From NCBI GenBank assembly GCA_018607545.1, contig JABBBF010000090.1, positions 1-6,577 on the forward strand: a DNA stretch of 6,577 bases, read 5' to 3'. The stretch comes from SAR92 clade bacterium (GTDB lineage: Bacteria > Pseudomonadota > Gammaproteobacteria > Pseudomonadales > Porticoccaceae). The translations under genes were made by a program, and so were the position numbers. The notes under the pieces were generated by a model. That model was not told where the DNA came from and did not search any database. It was given only the letters and a program-made list of their open reading frames with translations. Each line of letters starts with the position of its first letter. The first letter of the stretch is position 1. Positions 1 to 6,530 of the stretch are shown here, in pieces.

Positions 1-716
<716 letters not shown>

Positions 717-721
717 AAGAT

Positions 722-727
722 TCCCCT
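722..727 (-). promoter_or_regulatory. Shine-Dalgarno sequence of the MoxR gene
   Basis: AGGGGA on the minus strand lies 5 nt upstream of the TTG at 716. It decides the start, because no ATG or GTG is available in frame between the upstream TAG and the conserved N-terminus. Confidence 0.7.
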
Positions 728-761
728 ATTTGCTTTTATTGAGCCTCTGCGGCGCGAAAAT

Positions 762-790
762 TTGACACATTCTAGTGCCCCAATTATTAA
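762..790 (+). promoter_or_regulatory. Probable sigma70 promoter of gdhB
   Basis: A perfect -35 hexamer TTGACA (762-767) is followed after exactly 17 nt by TATTAA (785-790), which matches the -10 consensus at 4 of 6 positions. Transcription would begin near 797, leaving a leader of about 120 nt before the gdhB ATG. The element overlaps the predicted promoter of the divergent MoxR gene. A second -10-like TATAGT at 814-819 has only a poor -35 partner. Confidence 0.6.
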
Positions 791-797
791 CATACAA
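769..797 (-). promoter_or_regulatory. Possible sigma70 promoter of the MoxR gene
   Basis: On the minus strand TTGTAT (792-797) and TAGAAT (769-774) are separated by 17 nt. The -10 matches the consensus at 5 of 6 positions and the -35 only at the TTG. Transcription would start near 762, about 45 nt upstream of the TTG start codon, a normal leader length. It shares most of its DNA with the gdhB promoter on the other strand, so RNA polymerase could hardly occupy both together. Confidence 0.5.
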
Positions 798-810
798 ACC
801 TGATTTTGTA
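793..810. promoter_or_regulatory. Inverted repeat, candidate operator
   Basis: TACAAA (793-798) and TTTGTA (805-810) form a perfect 6-6-6 dyad of 18 bp, a typical size for a dimeric helix-turn-helix regulator. It covers the predicted -35 box of the MoxR promoter and the predicted gdhB start point, so a bound protein could affect both genes. I cannot name the regulator. In AT-rich spacer DNA a dyad of this size can also arise by chance. Confidence 0.35.
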
Positions 811-841
811 AGCTATAGTACTCACATTGTCAGTCTCAAGG

Positions 842-851
842 TTATGCATAA
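842..851. promoter_or_regulatory. 10-bp palindrome in the gdhB leader
   Basis: TTATGCATAA is a perfect palindrome about 65 nt upstream of the gdhB start, in an AT-rich leader. ArgR-type boxes in other gammaproteobacteria are AT-rich with TGAAT or TGCAT half-sites, and gdhB of P. aeruginosa is arginine-inducible. However, no full 18-bp ArgR box can be matched here, so function is only a possibility. Confidence 0.2.
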
Positions 852-903
852 TTAATTTGATTTTAACAGCTGCTAGTAGAGACTGAATTTTTTTCAAAAG
901 GTT

Positions 904-908
904 GCAGG
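904..908 (+). promoter_or_regulatory. Shine-Dalgarno sequence deciding the gdhB start
   Basis: GCAGG lies 8 nt before the ATG at 917. It favours this ATG over the in-frame TTG codons at 902 and 911, which lack a properly spaced ribosome binding site. Confidence 0.55.
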
Positions 909-916
909 TTTTGATC

Positions 917-3900
917 ATGGATGTGAAAAAAAATATTGGCAGAGAAGAGTTGGAGAGGATTTTAAAATCCGTTGCAGCGGATAAACTGGACTCTGGGCGG
1001 GCAGCGGAGTTTCTCAACTTTATTACCAATGCCATGCATTTCTATCCGGATGCGGACTATCTGTCGCGCCCGGTAGAAGAGATTTTTTTTAATATCTACG
1101 GCCTGTTTGAGTTTGCCGAAAATGGCTCCACGAACAAGTCGACCAGTCAGGCGCGGGTAAAGGCGTTTAATCCCCAGCCTGAGGTTGATGGTTGGGGTAG
1201 CCGCAACACCATTATCTATATCAGCCAGCGGGATATGCCATTTTTAGTTGATTCGCTGCGTATGGCATTAAACCGCCGCGGCTTAAATATCTTTACCCTG
1301 CAGAGTAATCCTATCTGGGTGGTGCGCGATAACAACGCCAGGCTGTCCGCCAGCCACAAATCCTATATCGACGGTGCACAGCGCGAAGCCTTTATCAATA
1401 TAGAAGTCGATATTCACCGCGACAGCGAGTTGCCGGAATTACAGCGCGATCTGCTCTCGGTTCTCGATGATGTACAGACTGTCGTCGATGATTTTGATCC
1501 GATGCGTCTGCGCGCCGGTGAGCTGATTGAGGAGCTCACTGCCACAGCGGCCCATGTTCCAGATGCCAGTGAGTCACTGGAGTTCCTGCGCTGGATTTAC
1601 AATGGCTACTTTACCTTTCTCGGCGCTGTCGAATTTGATCTGGTTGAGGGCAATAGTGAGCTCTATCTGCGCGAGCAGTCCGGCAGTCGTCTGGGGCTAT
1701 TGCAAAAGTACAGTGGCGATACCCGTGAGGAGGAGATTAAAAAATTAAACCCTGGTGTTATTGCACTTTATAAGGGCGATGATATTTTAACCTTCACCAA
1801 ATCCTCGCGGCGCTCGCGAGTGCATCGTGATGTCTACTCCGACTACTTGGTGGTAAAGCGTTTCAATGATAAACAGGAGGCCATAGGTGAGGTACGTTTC
1901 CTTGGCCTCTACACCTCGCAGTTCTACTCCTACAGTCCGCGGCGGATTCCTATTTTGCGGGAAAAGGTCAGCTGGGTTATGGAAAACTGTGGTTTTGATA
2001 AAAACAGCCACGACGGTAAAACCCTGCAGACCATTCTTGATTTTCATCCCCGCGATGAGTTGTTTCACCTGAGTCGTGAAGAGCTGGCTGACACGGCGAT
2101 TGGTATCTGGCAGATTCAGGAACGCCGGGTGATTAAAGTCTTTATGCACGCCGACCCCTTCGATAAATTTGTCAGCTGCATTGTCTATCTGCCCAGAGAG
2201 TCATTTAACACGGCGGCACGCATTAAGATTCAGCAGGCAATTGGTCTGGAACTGGATGCTGAAGAGAGCGAATTTACCACCCAGTTTTTGCCCGAGTCAG
2301 TACTGGTGCGCATCTATCTAGTCTATCAATTGCGCAGTAAAAAATACCTCCAGGTTGAATGTCAGCAGCTTGAATCCCTGGTCGGCAATATTACCCGGGA
2401 TTGGAGTGATGGCTTTGCCGAGGAGGCGGTGGTCTATTGGGGGGAGCGCGATGGCCGCGCCCTGGGGCGTCAATTTCAGCGCGCCTTTCCCGCCGCTTAC
2501 CTAGAGCTCTATACTCCACTACAGGCGATTGCCGATGTGTTGCTGATCGATGAGTTAGAAGATTCCAGAGAGCTGGGGATTGCCTTTAATAATCTCGATG
2601 GCGAGAAAAATAATCTTTTGCAGCTCAAACTGTTTCACTGGGATTCCCCACTTGAGCTATCGGATATGATTCCGATGCTCGAGAACCTCGGTTTCCGGGT
2701 AATGGTCGAGCATCCCTACCTGATTAAACCGGAGGTGGGCAACCAGATCTGGCTGCAGGATTTCCGTCTCGCATTTTCCCTGGATGTGGATGTCGATGTC
2801 TCGGCGGTGCAGGGCAGCTTTAAAGATGCACTGCGAGTGGTCTGGCAGGGCGAAGCGGAAAATGACAGCTTTAACCGTCTGGTAATCGGTGCCCGTCTGG
2901 ATTGGCGAGCGGTGGCCATGTTGCGCCTCTATGCCCGTTACCTAAAACAGCTGGGCATTGCTTACAGTCAGGAGTTTATTGCTGATACCCTGGCTCGTCA
3001 CCTGGATATTACGCGCAATCTGGTGGCGCTGTTTAAAAGCTATTTTGATCCCCGCTACGCGGGGGAAAAGAGCCGCAGTGACCGTTCTGTAGGACTCTCA
3101 GAGAAGATTCTGAAGACCTTGGATAAGGTGGAAAATATCAGTGAGGATATTGTTCTGCGCGGCTATCTCGAGGTTGTTGAAGCGACCTTGCGAACTAACT
3201 TCTTTCAAGGCTTCGAGGATGGCAGTTCGAAGTCTTATATCTCGGTCAAACTTGAGTCGGGGAAGATTTCCCTGGCACCCAAGCCGCGTCCTGAATATGA
3301 AATATTTGTCTACTCCCCAAGGGTGGAGGGCGTCCATCTGCGCGGTGGCAAAGTGGCGCGCGGTGGTTTGCGCTGGTCCGATCGCCTGGAAGATTATCGC
3401 ACCGAGGTGCTCGGTCTGGTCAAAGCTCAGCAGGTTAAGAATGCAGTGATTGTGCCCACGGGTGCCAAAGGCGGTTTTGTCGCCAAGCAGGCAGATATGG
3501 CGGCCGGTCGTGAGGCCTGGCTGCAAGAGGGTATTTCCAGTTATATGCTCTATATTCAGGCGCTGTTGGATATTAGCGACAACCTGATCGAGGGTGAAGT
3601 GGTCCCCCCTTATAACGTGGTGCGGCGCGATGCTGATGACCCCTATCTGGTGGTCGCGGCAGATAAGGGCACAGCGACATTTTCTGATATCGCCAATGAG
3701 ATATCTGAAGCCAACAACTTCTGGCTCGGCGATGCCTTCGCCTCTGGCGGCGGCAATGGTTACGACCACAAGGCCATGGGTATTACCGCTCGCGGTGCCT
3801 GGGTTGCGGTGCAGCGCCATTTTCACGAGATCGGTGTGGATATACAGCGCGAGGATTTTACGGTTGTCGGTATTGGCGATATGGGCGGCGATGTATTTGG

Positions 3901-5776
3901 CAATGGTATGTTGCTCTCGGAGCATATTCAGCTGGTTGCGGCGTTTAATCATCTTCATATCTTTATCGATCCCAACCCGAATGCGGCGGCGACCTTTGTC
4001 GAGCGTCAGCGGCTCTTGGAAACCCCTCGCAGTACCTGGGATGATTTTGATAAGTCGCTGCTCTCTGAAGGTGGGCTGGTGTTCTCGCGCAGCGCAAAAT
4101 CCCTGACTTTAAATCCGCAGATTAAGGCGCGTTTTAATATTGATAGCGACAAGCTAACGCCGACAGAATTGATCGAAGCCATTTTGCGCTCTCGGGTCGA
4201 TCTAATTTGGAATGGTGGCATTGGTACCTATATTAAGGCTTCCACAGAGAACAATGCAGAGGTCGGTGATCGCGCTAATGACGGTTTGCGGGTAAATGGC
4301 CGCGACCTCAACTGCCGGGTGTTTGGCGAGGGCGGCAATCTCGGCATGACCCAGCGTGGGCGCATCGAATACTGCCTGCGTGGCGGCATCTGTAATACCG
4401 ACTTTATCGATAATGCGGCGGGTGTGGACTGCTCTGACCACGAAGTGAATATCAAGATTCTACTTAACGAGAAAGTTCGTGTAGGCGCGCTGAGCGCAGA
4501 GGATCGCAATCACTTTTTAGCGTCGATGACCGACAGTGTCGCTGAATTAGTGCTGCACAATAACCTTCGTCAAACTCAGGCTATCAGCTTGGCGATGCAT
4601 CGCAGTGACCAGCAATATGCTGAGTATCAGCGCTTTATGACCTGGCTGGAGAGTAACGATAAGCTGGATCGGGAATTGGAATTCTTGCCCACCGATGAGC
4701 AGCTTAACGACCGGGTTAGTCGCGGCCAGCCGATCTGGACGCGCCCGGAACTGGCGGTCTTGATCTGTTATTCAAAGGTAGTGCTAAAAGAGGCATTGCT
4801 AGAGGCAGATTTGCTCGACGACGAGGTGTTGGCAGAGTCGGTCAATCGTGCATTTCCAGCTCAGCTGGTTGAAACCTATGCCGCTGATGTCGCTGAGCAT
4901 CAGTTGCGTCGAGAGATAGCCGCGACACAGTTAGCCAATGATATGGTCGATCGAGTGGGCTTTACCTTCTTCTTTCGGCAGATGGAATCTACAGGTGCCA
5001 GTGCCGCAGATATTGTGCGTGCCTTTAGTATCAGCATGCATATTCTCGATATAGATAAACTCTGGCTGCAAATTGAAAACAGTCAAGATAGTTTGTCTGC
5101 CACTGTCAGGTTGGATCTGCTGCATATATTAATGCGGGTGGTTCGCCGCTCGAGTCGCTGGCTGCTGCGCAATAGACGTATGAATCTTCACTGTAGCGAG
5201 ATGATTGAAGGTATGACTGAACCTGTGCAGTCAGTGCTGGCGAATTTATCGACACTGCATGATGCTGAGTGGATAGAGTTATGGAGTGACGAGAAATCCT
5301 TGATCTTGGATATGGGCGTCGAGGAGCAGATGGCCTCAAGGCTTGCTGCCGCAGACAGTATGTTTCTTACCGTTGGCATAGTGGAGATGGCGTTGCGGTT
5401 ACAGCGGCCGGCGGAGCTGGTTGCGCGGTTGGCCTTTAAGCTTGGCGAACATCTTTCACTGGATTGGTTTATGTCGCAGATTGTCGGCTTGCAGCCACAA
5501 AACCGCTGGCAGGATTTGGCCCGCGAATCCTATGTGGATGACCTTGAAAGTCAGCGCCGCCAGTTAACTGGCTGCTTACTTAAGGAGCATGACTCGGAGG
5601 ATGTTGAGCAACTGTTTGCCAACTGGCAGACTCAGCAGTCTCAGTTGATTAGCCGCTGGAAAACCATGGTTGTTGAATTGCGCCGGACTGCGCCGGACTT
5701 TGCGATGGTTTCAGTGGCGCTTCGAGAGCTTTCGGATCTGGTCCAGTCATCGGTTGATTCGGGCAGCGCTAATTAA
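917..5776 (+). CDS. gdhB: NAD-specific glutamate dehydrogenase, large GDH-180 type
   Basis: Catalyses oxidative deamination of L-glutamate to 2-oxoglutarate and ammonium with NAD+ in the cytoplasm, a catabolic step carrying glutamate and arginine carbon into the TCA cycle. From the ATG at 917 it has 1,619 residues, matching the roughly 1,600-1,650 of this class (Pseudomonas GdhB is about 1,620). The N-terminal regulatory half has ACT-like segments near residues 97-180, 404-480 and 568-640. The catalytic core carries RGGLRWSDR at 815-823, K841 and the VPTGAKGG lysine motif (K851), Rossmann glycines GIGDMGG at 985-991, NGGIGTY at 1099-1105, GEGGNLG at 1137-1143, and NTDFIDNAAGV at 1160-1170. 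A long, probably helical C-terminal region follows. All key motifs are present and the frame is unbroken. The in-frame TTG at 902 would add five residues but lacks a spaced ribosome binding site. The Pseudomonas enzyme is allosterically activated by arginine; whether this one is cannot be read from sequence. The gene seems monocistronic, with no strong terminator right after its stop. Confidence 0.97.
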   Translation: MDVKKNIGREELERILKSVAADKLDSGRAAEFLNFITNAMHFYPDADYLSRPVEEIFFNIYGLFEFAENGSTNKSTSQARVKAFNPQPEVDGWGSRNTIIYISQRDMPFLVDSLRMALNRRGLNIFTLQSNPIWVVRDNNARLSASHKSYIDGAQREAFINIEVDIHRDSELPELQRDLLSVLDDVQTVVDDFDPMRLRAGELIEELTATAAHVPDASESLEFLRWIYNGYFTFLGAVEFDLVEGNSELYLREQSGSRLGLLQKYSGDTREEEIKKLNPGVIALYKGDDILTFTKSSRRSRVHRDVYSDYLVVKRFNDKQEAIGEVRFLGLYTSQFYSYSPRRIPILREKVSWVMENCGFDKNSHDGKTLQTILDFHPRDELFHLSREELADTAIGIWQIQERRVIKVFMHADPFDKFVSCIVYLPRESFNTAARIKIQQAIGLELDAEESEFTTQFLPESVLVRIYLVYQLRSKKYLQVECQQLESLVGNITRDWSDGFAEEAVVYWGERDGRALGRQFQRAFPAAYLELYTPLQAIADVLLIDELEDSRELGIAFNNLDGEKNNLLQLKLFHWDSPLELSDMIPMLENLGFRVMVEHPYLIKPEVGNQIWLQDFRLAFSLDVDVDVSAVQGSFKDALRVVWQGEAENDSFNRLVIGARLDWRAVAMLRLYARYLKQLGIAYSQEFIADTLARHLDITRNLVALFKSYFDPRYAGEKSRSDRSVGLSEKILKTLDKVENISEDIVLRGYLEVVEATLRTNFFQGFEDGSSKSYISVKLESGKISLAPKPRPEYEIFVYSPRVEGVHLRGGKVARGGLRWSDRLEDYRTEVLGLVKAQQVKNAVIVPTGAKGGFVAKQADMAAGREAWLQEGISSYMLYIQALLDISDNLIEGEVVPPYNVVRRDADDPYLVVAADKGTATFSDIANEISEANNFWLGDAFASGGGNGYDHKAMGITARGAWVAVQRHFHEIGVDIQREDFTVVGIGDMGGDVFGNGMLLSEHIQLVAAFNHLHIFIDPNPNAAATFVERQRLLETPRSTWDDFDKSLLSEGGLVFSRSAKSLTLNPQIKARFNIDSDKLTPTELIEAILRSRVDLIWNGGIGTYIKASTENNAEVGDRANDGLRVNGRDLNCRVFGEGGNLGMTQRGRIEYCLRGGICNTDFIDNAAGVDCSDHEVNIKILLNEKVRVGALSAEDRNHFLASMTDSVAELVLHNNLRQTQAISLAMHRSDQQYAEYQRFMTWLESNDKLDRELEFLPTDEQLNDRVSRGQPIWTRPELAVLICYSKVVLKEALLEADLLDDEVLAESVNRAFPAQLVETYAADVAEHQLRREIAATQLANDMVDRVGFTFFFRQMESTGASAADIVRAFSISMHILDIDKLWLQIENSQDSLSATVRLDLLHILMRVVRRSSRWLLRNRRMNLHCSEMIEGMTEPVQSVLANLSTLHDAEWIELWSDEKSLILDMGVEEQMASRLAAADSMFLTVGIVEMALRLQRPAELVARLAFKLGEHLSLDWFMSQIVGLQPQNRWQDLARESYVDDLESQRRQLTGCLLKEHDSEDVEQLFANWQTQQSQLISRWKTMVVELRRTAPDFAMVSVALRELSDLVQSSVDSGSAN

Positions 5777-5813
5777 TGGCAAGCAGGAATCTTTCAAAGG
5801 TATTTTTTGTTGA

Positions 5814-5841
5814 TTGACATTTTCTACTGGCGTATTGTTAA
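5814..5841 (+). promoter_or_regulatory. Possible promoter upstream of the 33-codon ORF
   Basis: A perfect TTGACA (5814-5819) lies 38 nt after the gdhB stop. The -10 is poor: the best options are TGTTAA (5836-5841, 16-nt spacer) or GTTAAG (5837-5842, 17-nt spacer), each matching 3 of 6 positions. If used, transcription would start near 5848, just upstream of the small ORF. Confidence 0.3.
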
Positions 5842-5866
5842 GTTGTCTAGCTAATGTGGGAATTTG

Positions 5867-5968
5867 ATGAGCTTTCTTGAATTATCTGAATTAATCGTAA
5901 ATATTGTTACGGCGATGTCGTTGCTTTCTGCAACCACATTGTTAAAAAAACGTTTTAAATTAGTGTAG
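5867..5968 (+). CDS. Possible 33-residue membrane miniprotein (unrecognised)
   Basis: An ATG at 5867 opens 33 codons ending in TAG. The product has a short acidic N-terminus (E5 and E8), an 18-residue hydrophobic stretch (LIVNIVTAMSLLSATTLL, residues 9-26), and a basic tail KKRFKLV. This is the layout of a single-span or amphipathic membrane miniprotein with the tail inside. Small type I toxins such as TisB have a similar size and hydrophobicity, but this is resemblance of architecture, not demonstrated homology. A weak GGGA (5858-5861) precedes the ATG by 5 nt, and a perfect -35 hexamer lies about 50 nt upstream. The ORF lies 90 nt after gdhB and could also be read from gdhB read-through. 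I do not recognise the sequence, and an ORF this short can occur by chance. Confidence 0.33.
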   Translation: MSFLELSELIVNIVTAMSLLSATTLLKKRFKLV

Positions 5969-5998
5969 TGGACATAACCTGTAAGTTATTGATATATA
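5969..5998 (+). promoter_or_regulatory. Possible promoter of a short plus-strand RNA
   Basis: TGGACA (5969-5974, 5 of 6 matches to the -35 consensus) is followed after 18 nt by TATATA (5993-5998). Transcription would start near 6005 and meet the plus-strand terminator ending at 6178, giving an RNA of about 170 nt. The only ORF on it is 15 codons (6005-6052) with no convincing ribosome binding site. Confidence 0.28.
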
Positions 5999-6069
5999 TT
6001 GTTTATGATGACATTCGGTGACGCCAGAATTAGTGGTTTTGCTGATTTTTAGTAGGAAATTATCCCCAT

Positions 6070-6105
6070 AAAAAAAGGCCACAACTTCGCATGAGTTGCG
6101 GCCTT
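6070..6105 (-). terminator. Rho-independent terminator of rmf
   Basis: Read on the minus strand, an AAGGCC-mismatch-AACTC-type stem of 6 plus 5 bp (arms 6075-6086 and 6094-6105, one C/A mismatch) with a 7-nt loop is followed directly by seven T residues (complement of 6070-6076). It lies 150 nt beyond the rmf stop, giving an unusually long 3' UTR for so small a gene. On the plus strand the hairpin is not followed by T residues, so it should act in one direction. Confidence 0.85.
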
Positions 6106-6145
6106 GGTGTTGACCCATCACAAACTTTATTATTTGGTGAGCCGG

Positions 6146-6178
6146 AAGCGGGACTTATCCCGCTTAATTTTTGTTTTT
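6146..6178 (+). terminator. Rho-independent terminator, plus strand
   Basis: AAGCGGGA (6146-6153) and TCCCGCTT (6158-6165) form a perfect 8-bp stem with a CTTA tetraloop, followed after AA by TTTTTGTTTTT (6168-6178). There is no T tract on the minus-strand side. It would end transcripts from gdhB, from the 33-codon ORF, or from the promoter-like element at 5969. It lies about 370 nt past the gdhB stop, which hints at a separate transcript ending here. Confidence 0.8.
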
Positions 6179-6184
6179 GTGTCG

Positions 6185-6200
6185 TTGGGCATTCGCCCAA
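6185..6200. other. Short perfect hairpin in the rmf 3' UTR
   Basis: TTGGGC (6185-6190) and GCCCAA (6195-6200) form a 6-bp stem with an ATTC loop. No T tract follows on either strand, so it is not a terminator. In rmf mRNA it would be a stable stem between the stop codon and the terminator. Confidence 0.45.
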
Positions 6201-6255
6201 AATGGAGAGTAGTTTTTTAGTTAGAGCAGTTTTTAGACAAGCTCTTTAACCAGCT

Positions 6256-6462
6256 TTACAAGTTTGCCGCTTTTTGCTGAAAACTGGCCTGATTAAATCC
6301 ATTCCAATAATCTTCCCGTCCCTCTCGCCAACCTCTTGACCAGTGGTAGGCCATCGTTGAGTTTTCCTGATACGGGATCACTGCGAGAGAGCGTCCTTGA
6401 GTGGCGGCCTGATAGCCTTTTACAAATGAACGGTGTTGAGGATCTCTTTTGTGTTTTTTCAC
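6256..6462 (-). CDS. rmf: Ribosome modulation factor
   Basis: Small basic cytoplasmic protein that in stationary phase or starvation binds the 30S subunit near the anti-Shine-Dalgarno region and drives 70S ribosomes into inactive 100S dimers. The 68 residues show the family pattern: KRD at 5-7, GYQAATQGRS at about 16-25, PYQ at about 30-32, then W..GWREGREDYWNG at about 41-54. The E. coli protein is 55 residues; this one has a longer C-terminal tail, as in Pseudomonas, where GWREG is also followed by an aromatic-rich stretch. The start is a GTG at 6462, because an in-frame TAG lies four codons upstream and AGGAG (6469-6473) sits 6 nt before it. An ATG overlaps it one frame away but is followed at once by TGA. 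In E. coli the gene responds to ppGpp and cAMP-CRP; neither control can be read here. It converges with gdhB. Confidence 0.95.
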   Translation of the reverse strand: MKKHKRDPQHRSFVKGYQAATQGRSLAVIPYQENSTMAYHWSRGWREGREDYWNGFNQASFQQKAANL

Positions 6463-6468
6463 ATATAT

Positions 6469-6473
6469 CTCCT
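6469..6473 (-). promoter_or_regulatory. Shine-Dalgarno sequence of rmf
   Basis: AGGAG on the minus strand lies 6 nt before the GTG start at 6462 and only 4 nt before an overlapping ATG (6464-6462) that is immediately followed by TGA. The spacing favours GTG, and the in-frame upstream TAG rules out a longer protein. Confidence 0.75.
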
Positions 6474-6506
6474 AACGGTTTATTTAGGAAACTGACACTC
6501 AGCCTG

Positions 6507-6530
6507 AAAAACCTGCCGAGTGCAGTTTTT
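6507..6530. terminator. Small bidirectional terminator-like hairpin upstream of rmf
   Basis: CTGC (6513-6516) and GCAG (6522-6525) form a 4-bp stem around a 5-nt loop, flanked by AAAAA (6507-6511) and TTTTT (6526-6530). Either strand therefore gives a stem followed by T residues. The stem is short, so termination would be weak. On the minus strand it could end a gene lying to the right of the window and separate it from rmf, or it could be a leader stem in the rmf mRNA. Confidence 0.35.

Larger units (their letters stand above)
5777..6255. other. Gene-poor region between gdhB and rmf
   Basis: This 479-nt AT-rich stretch has no recognised protein family on either strand. It holds a 33-codon plus-strand ORF (5867-5968), two promoter-like elements (5814-5841 and 5969-5998), a minus-strand intrinsic terminator (6070-6105), a plus-strand intrinsic terminator (6146-6178), and a further short hairpin (6185-6200). 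No tRNA, repeat array or mobile-element end is visible. Confidence 0.8.

Noticed and set aside
902..916. Upstream TTG starts for gdhB at 902 and 911
   Set aside because: Neither has a properly spaced Shine-Dalgarno, while the ATG at 917 follows GCAGG by 8 nt and gives the expected family length.
3098..3958. 286-residue minus-strand ORF opposite gdhB
   Set aside because: It lies wholly opposite the catalytic core of gdhB, has no recognisable family features, and is a typical antisense shadow of a codon-biased gene.
5777..5813. Terminator directly after gdhB
   Set aside because: The T6 run at 5802-5808 is preceded only by a CTTT/AAAG pairing with no usable loop, so no stable stem forms.
5920..5934. 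GTTGC-TTTCT-GCAAC inverted repeat
   Set aside because: It is a 5-bp stem inside the 33-codon ORF with no T tract, and is not distinctive enough to call a regulatory element.
6005..6052. 15-codon plus-strand ORF beginning ATGATG
   Set aside because: It has no ribosome binding site and no distinctive composition, and an ORF of this size is expected by chance.
6110..6136. TTGACC with TATTAT as a plus-strand promoter
   Set aside because: The spacer is only 12 nt, and the alternative TATTTG sits at 15 nt with a poor match.
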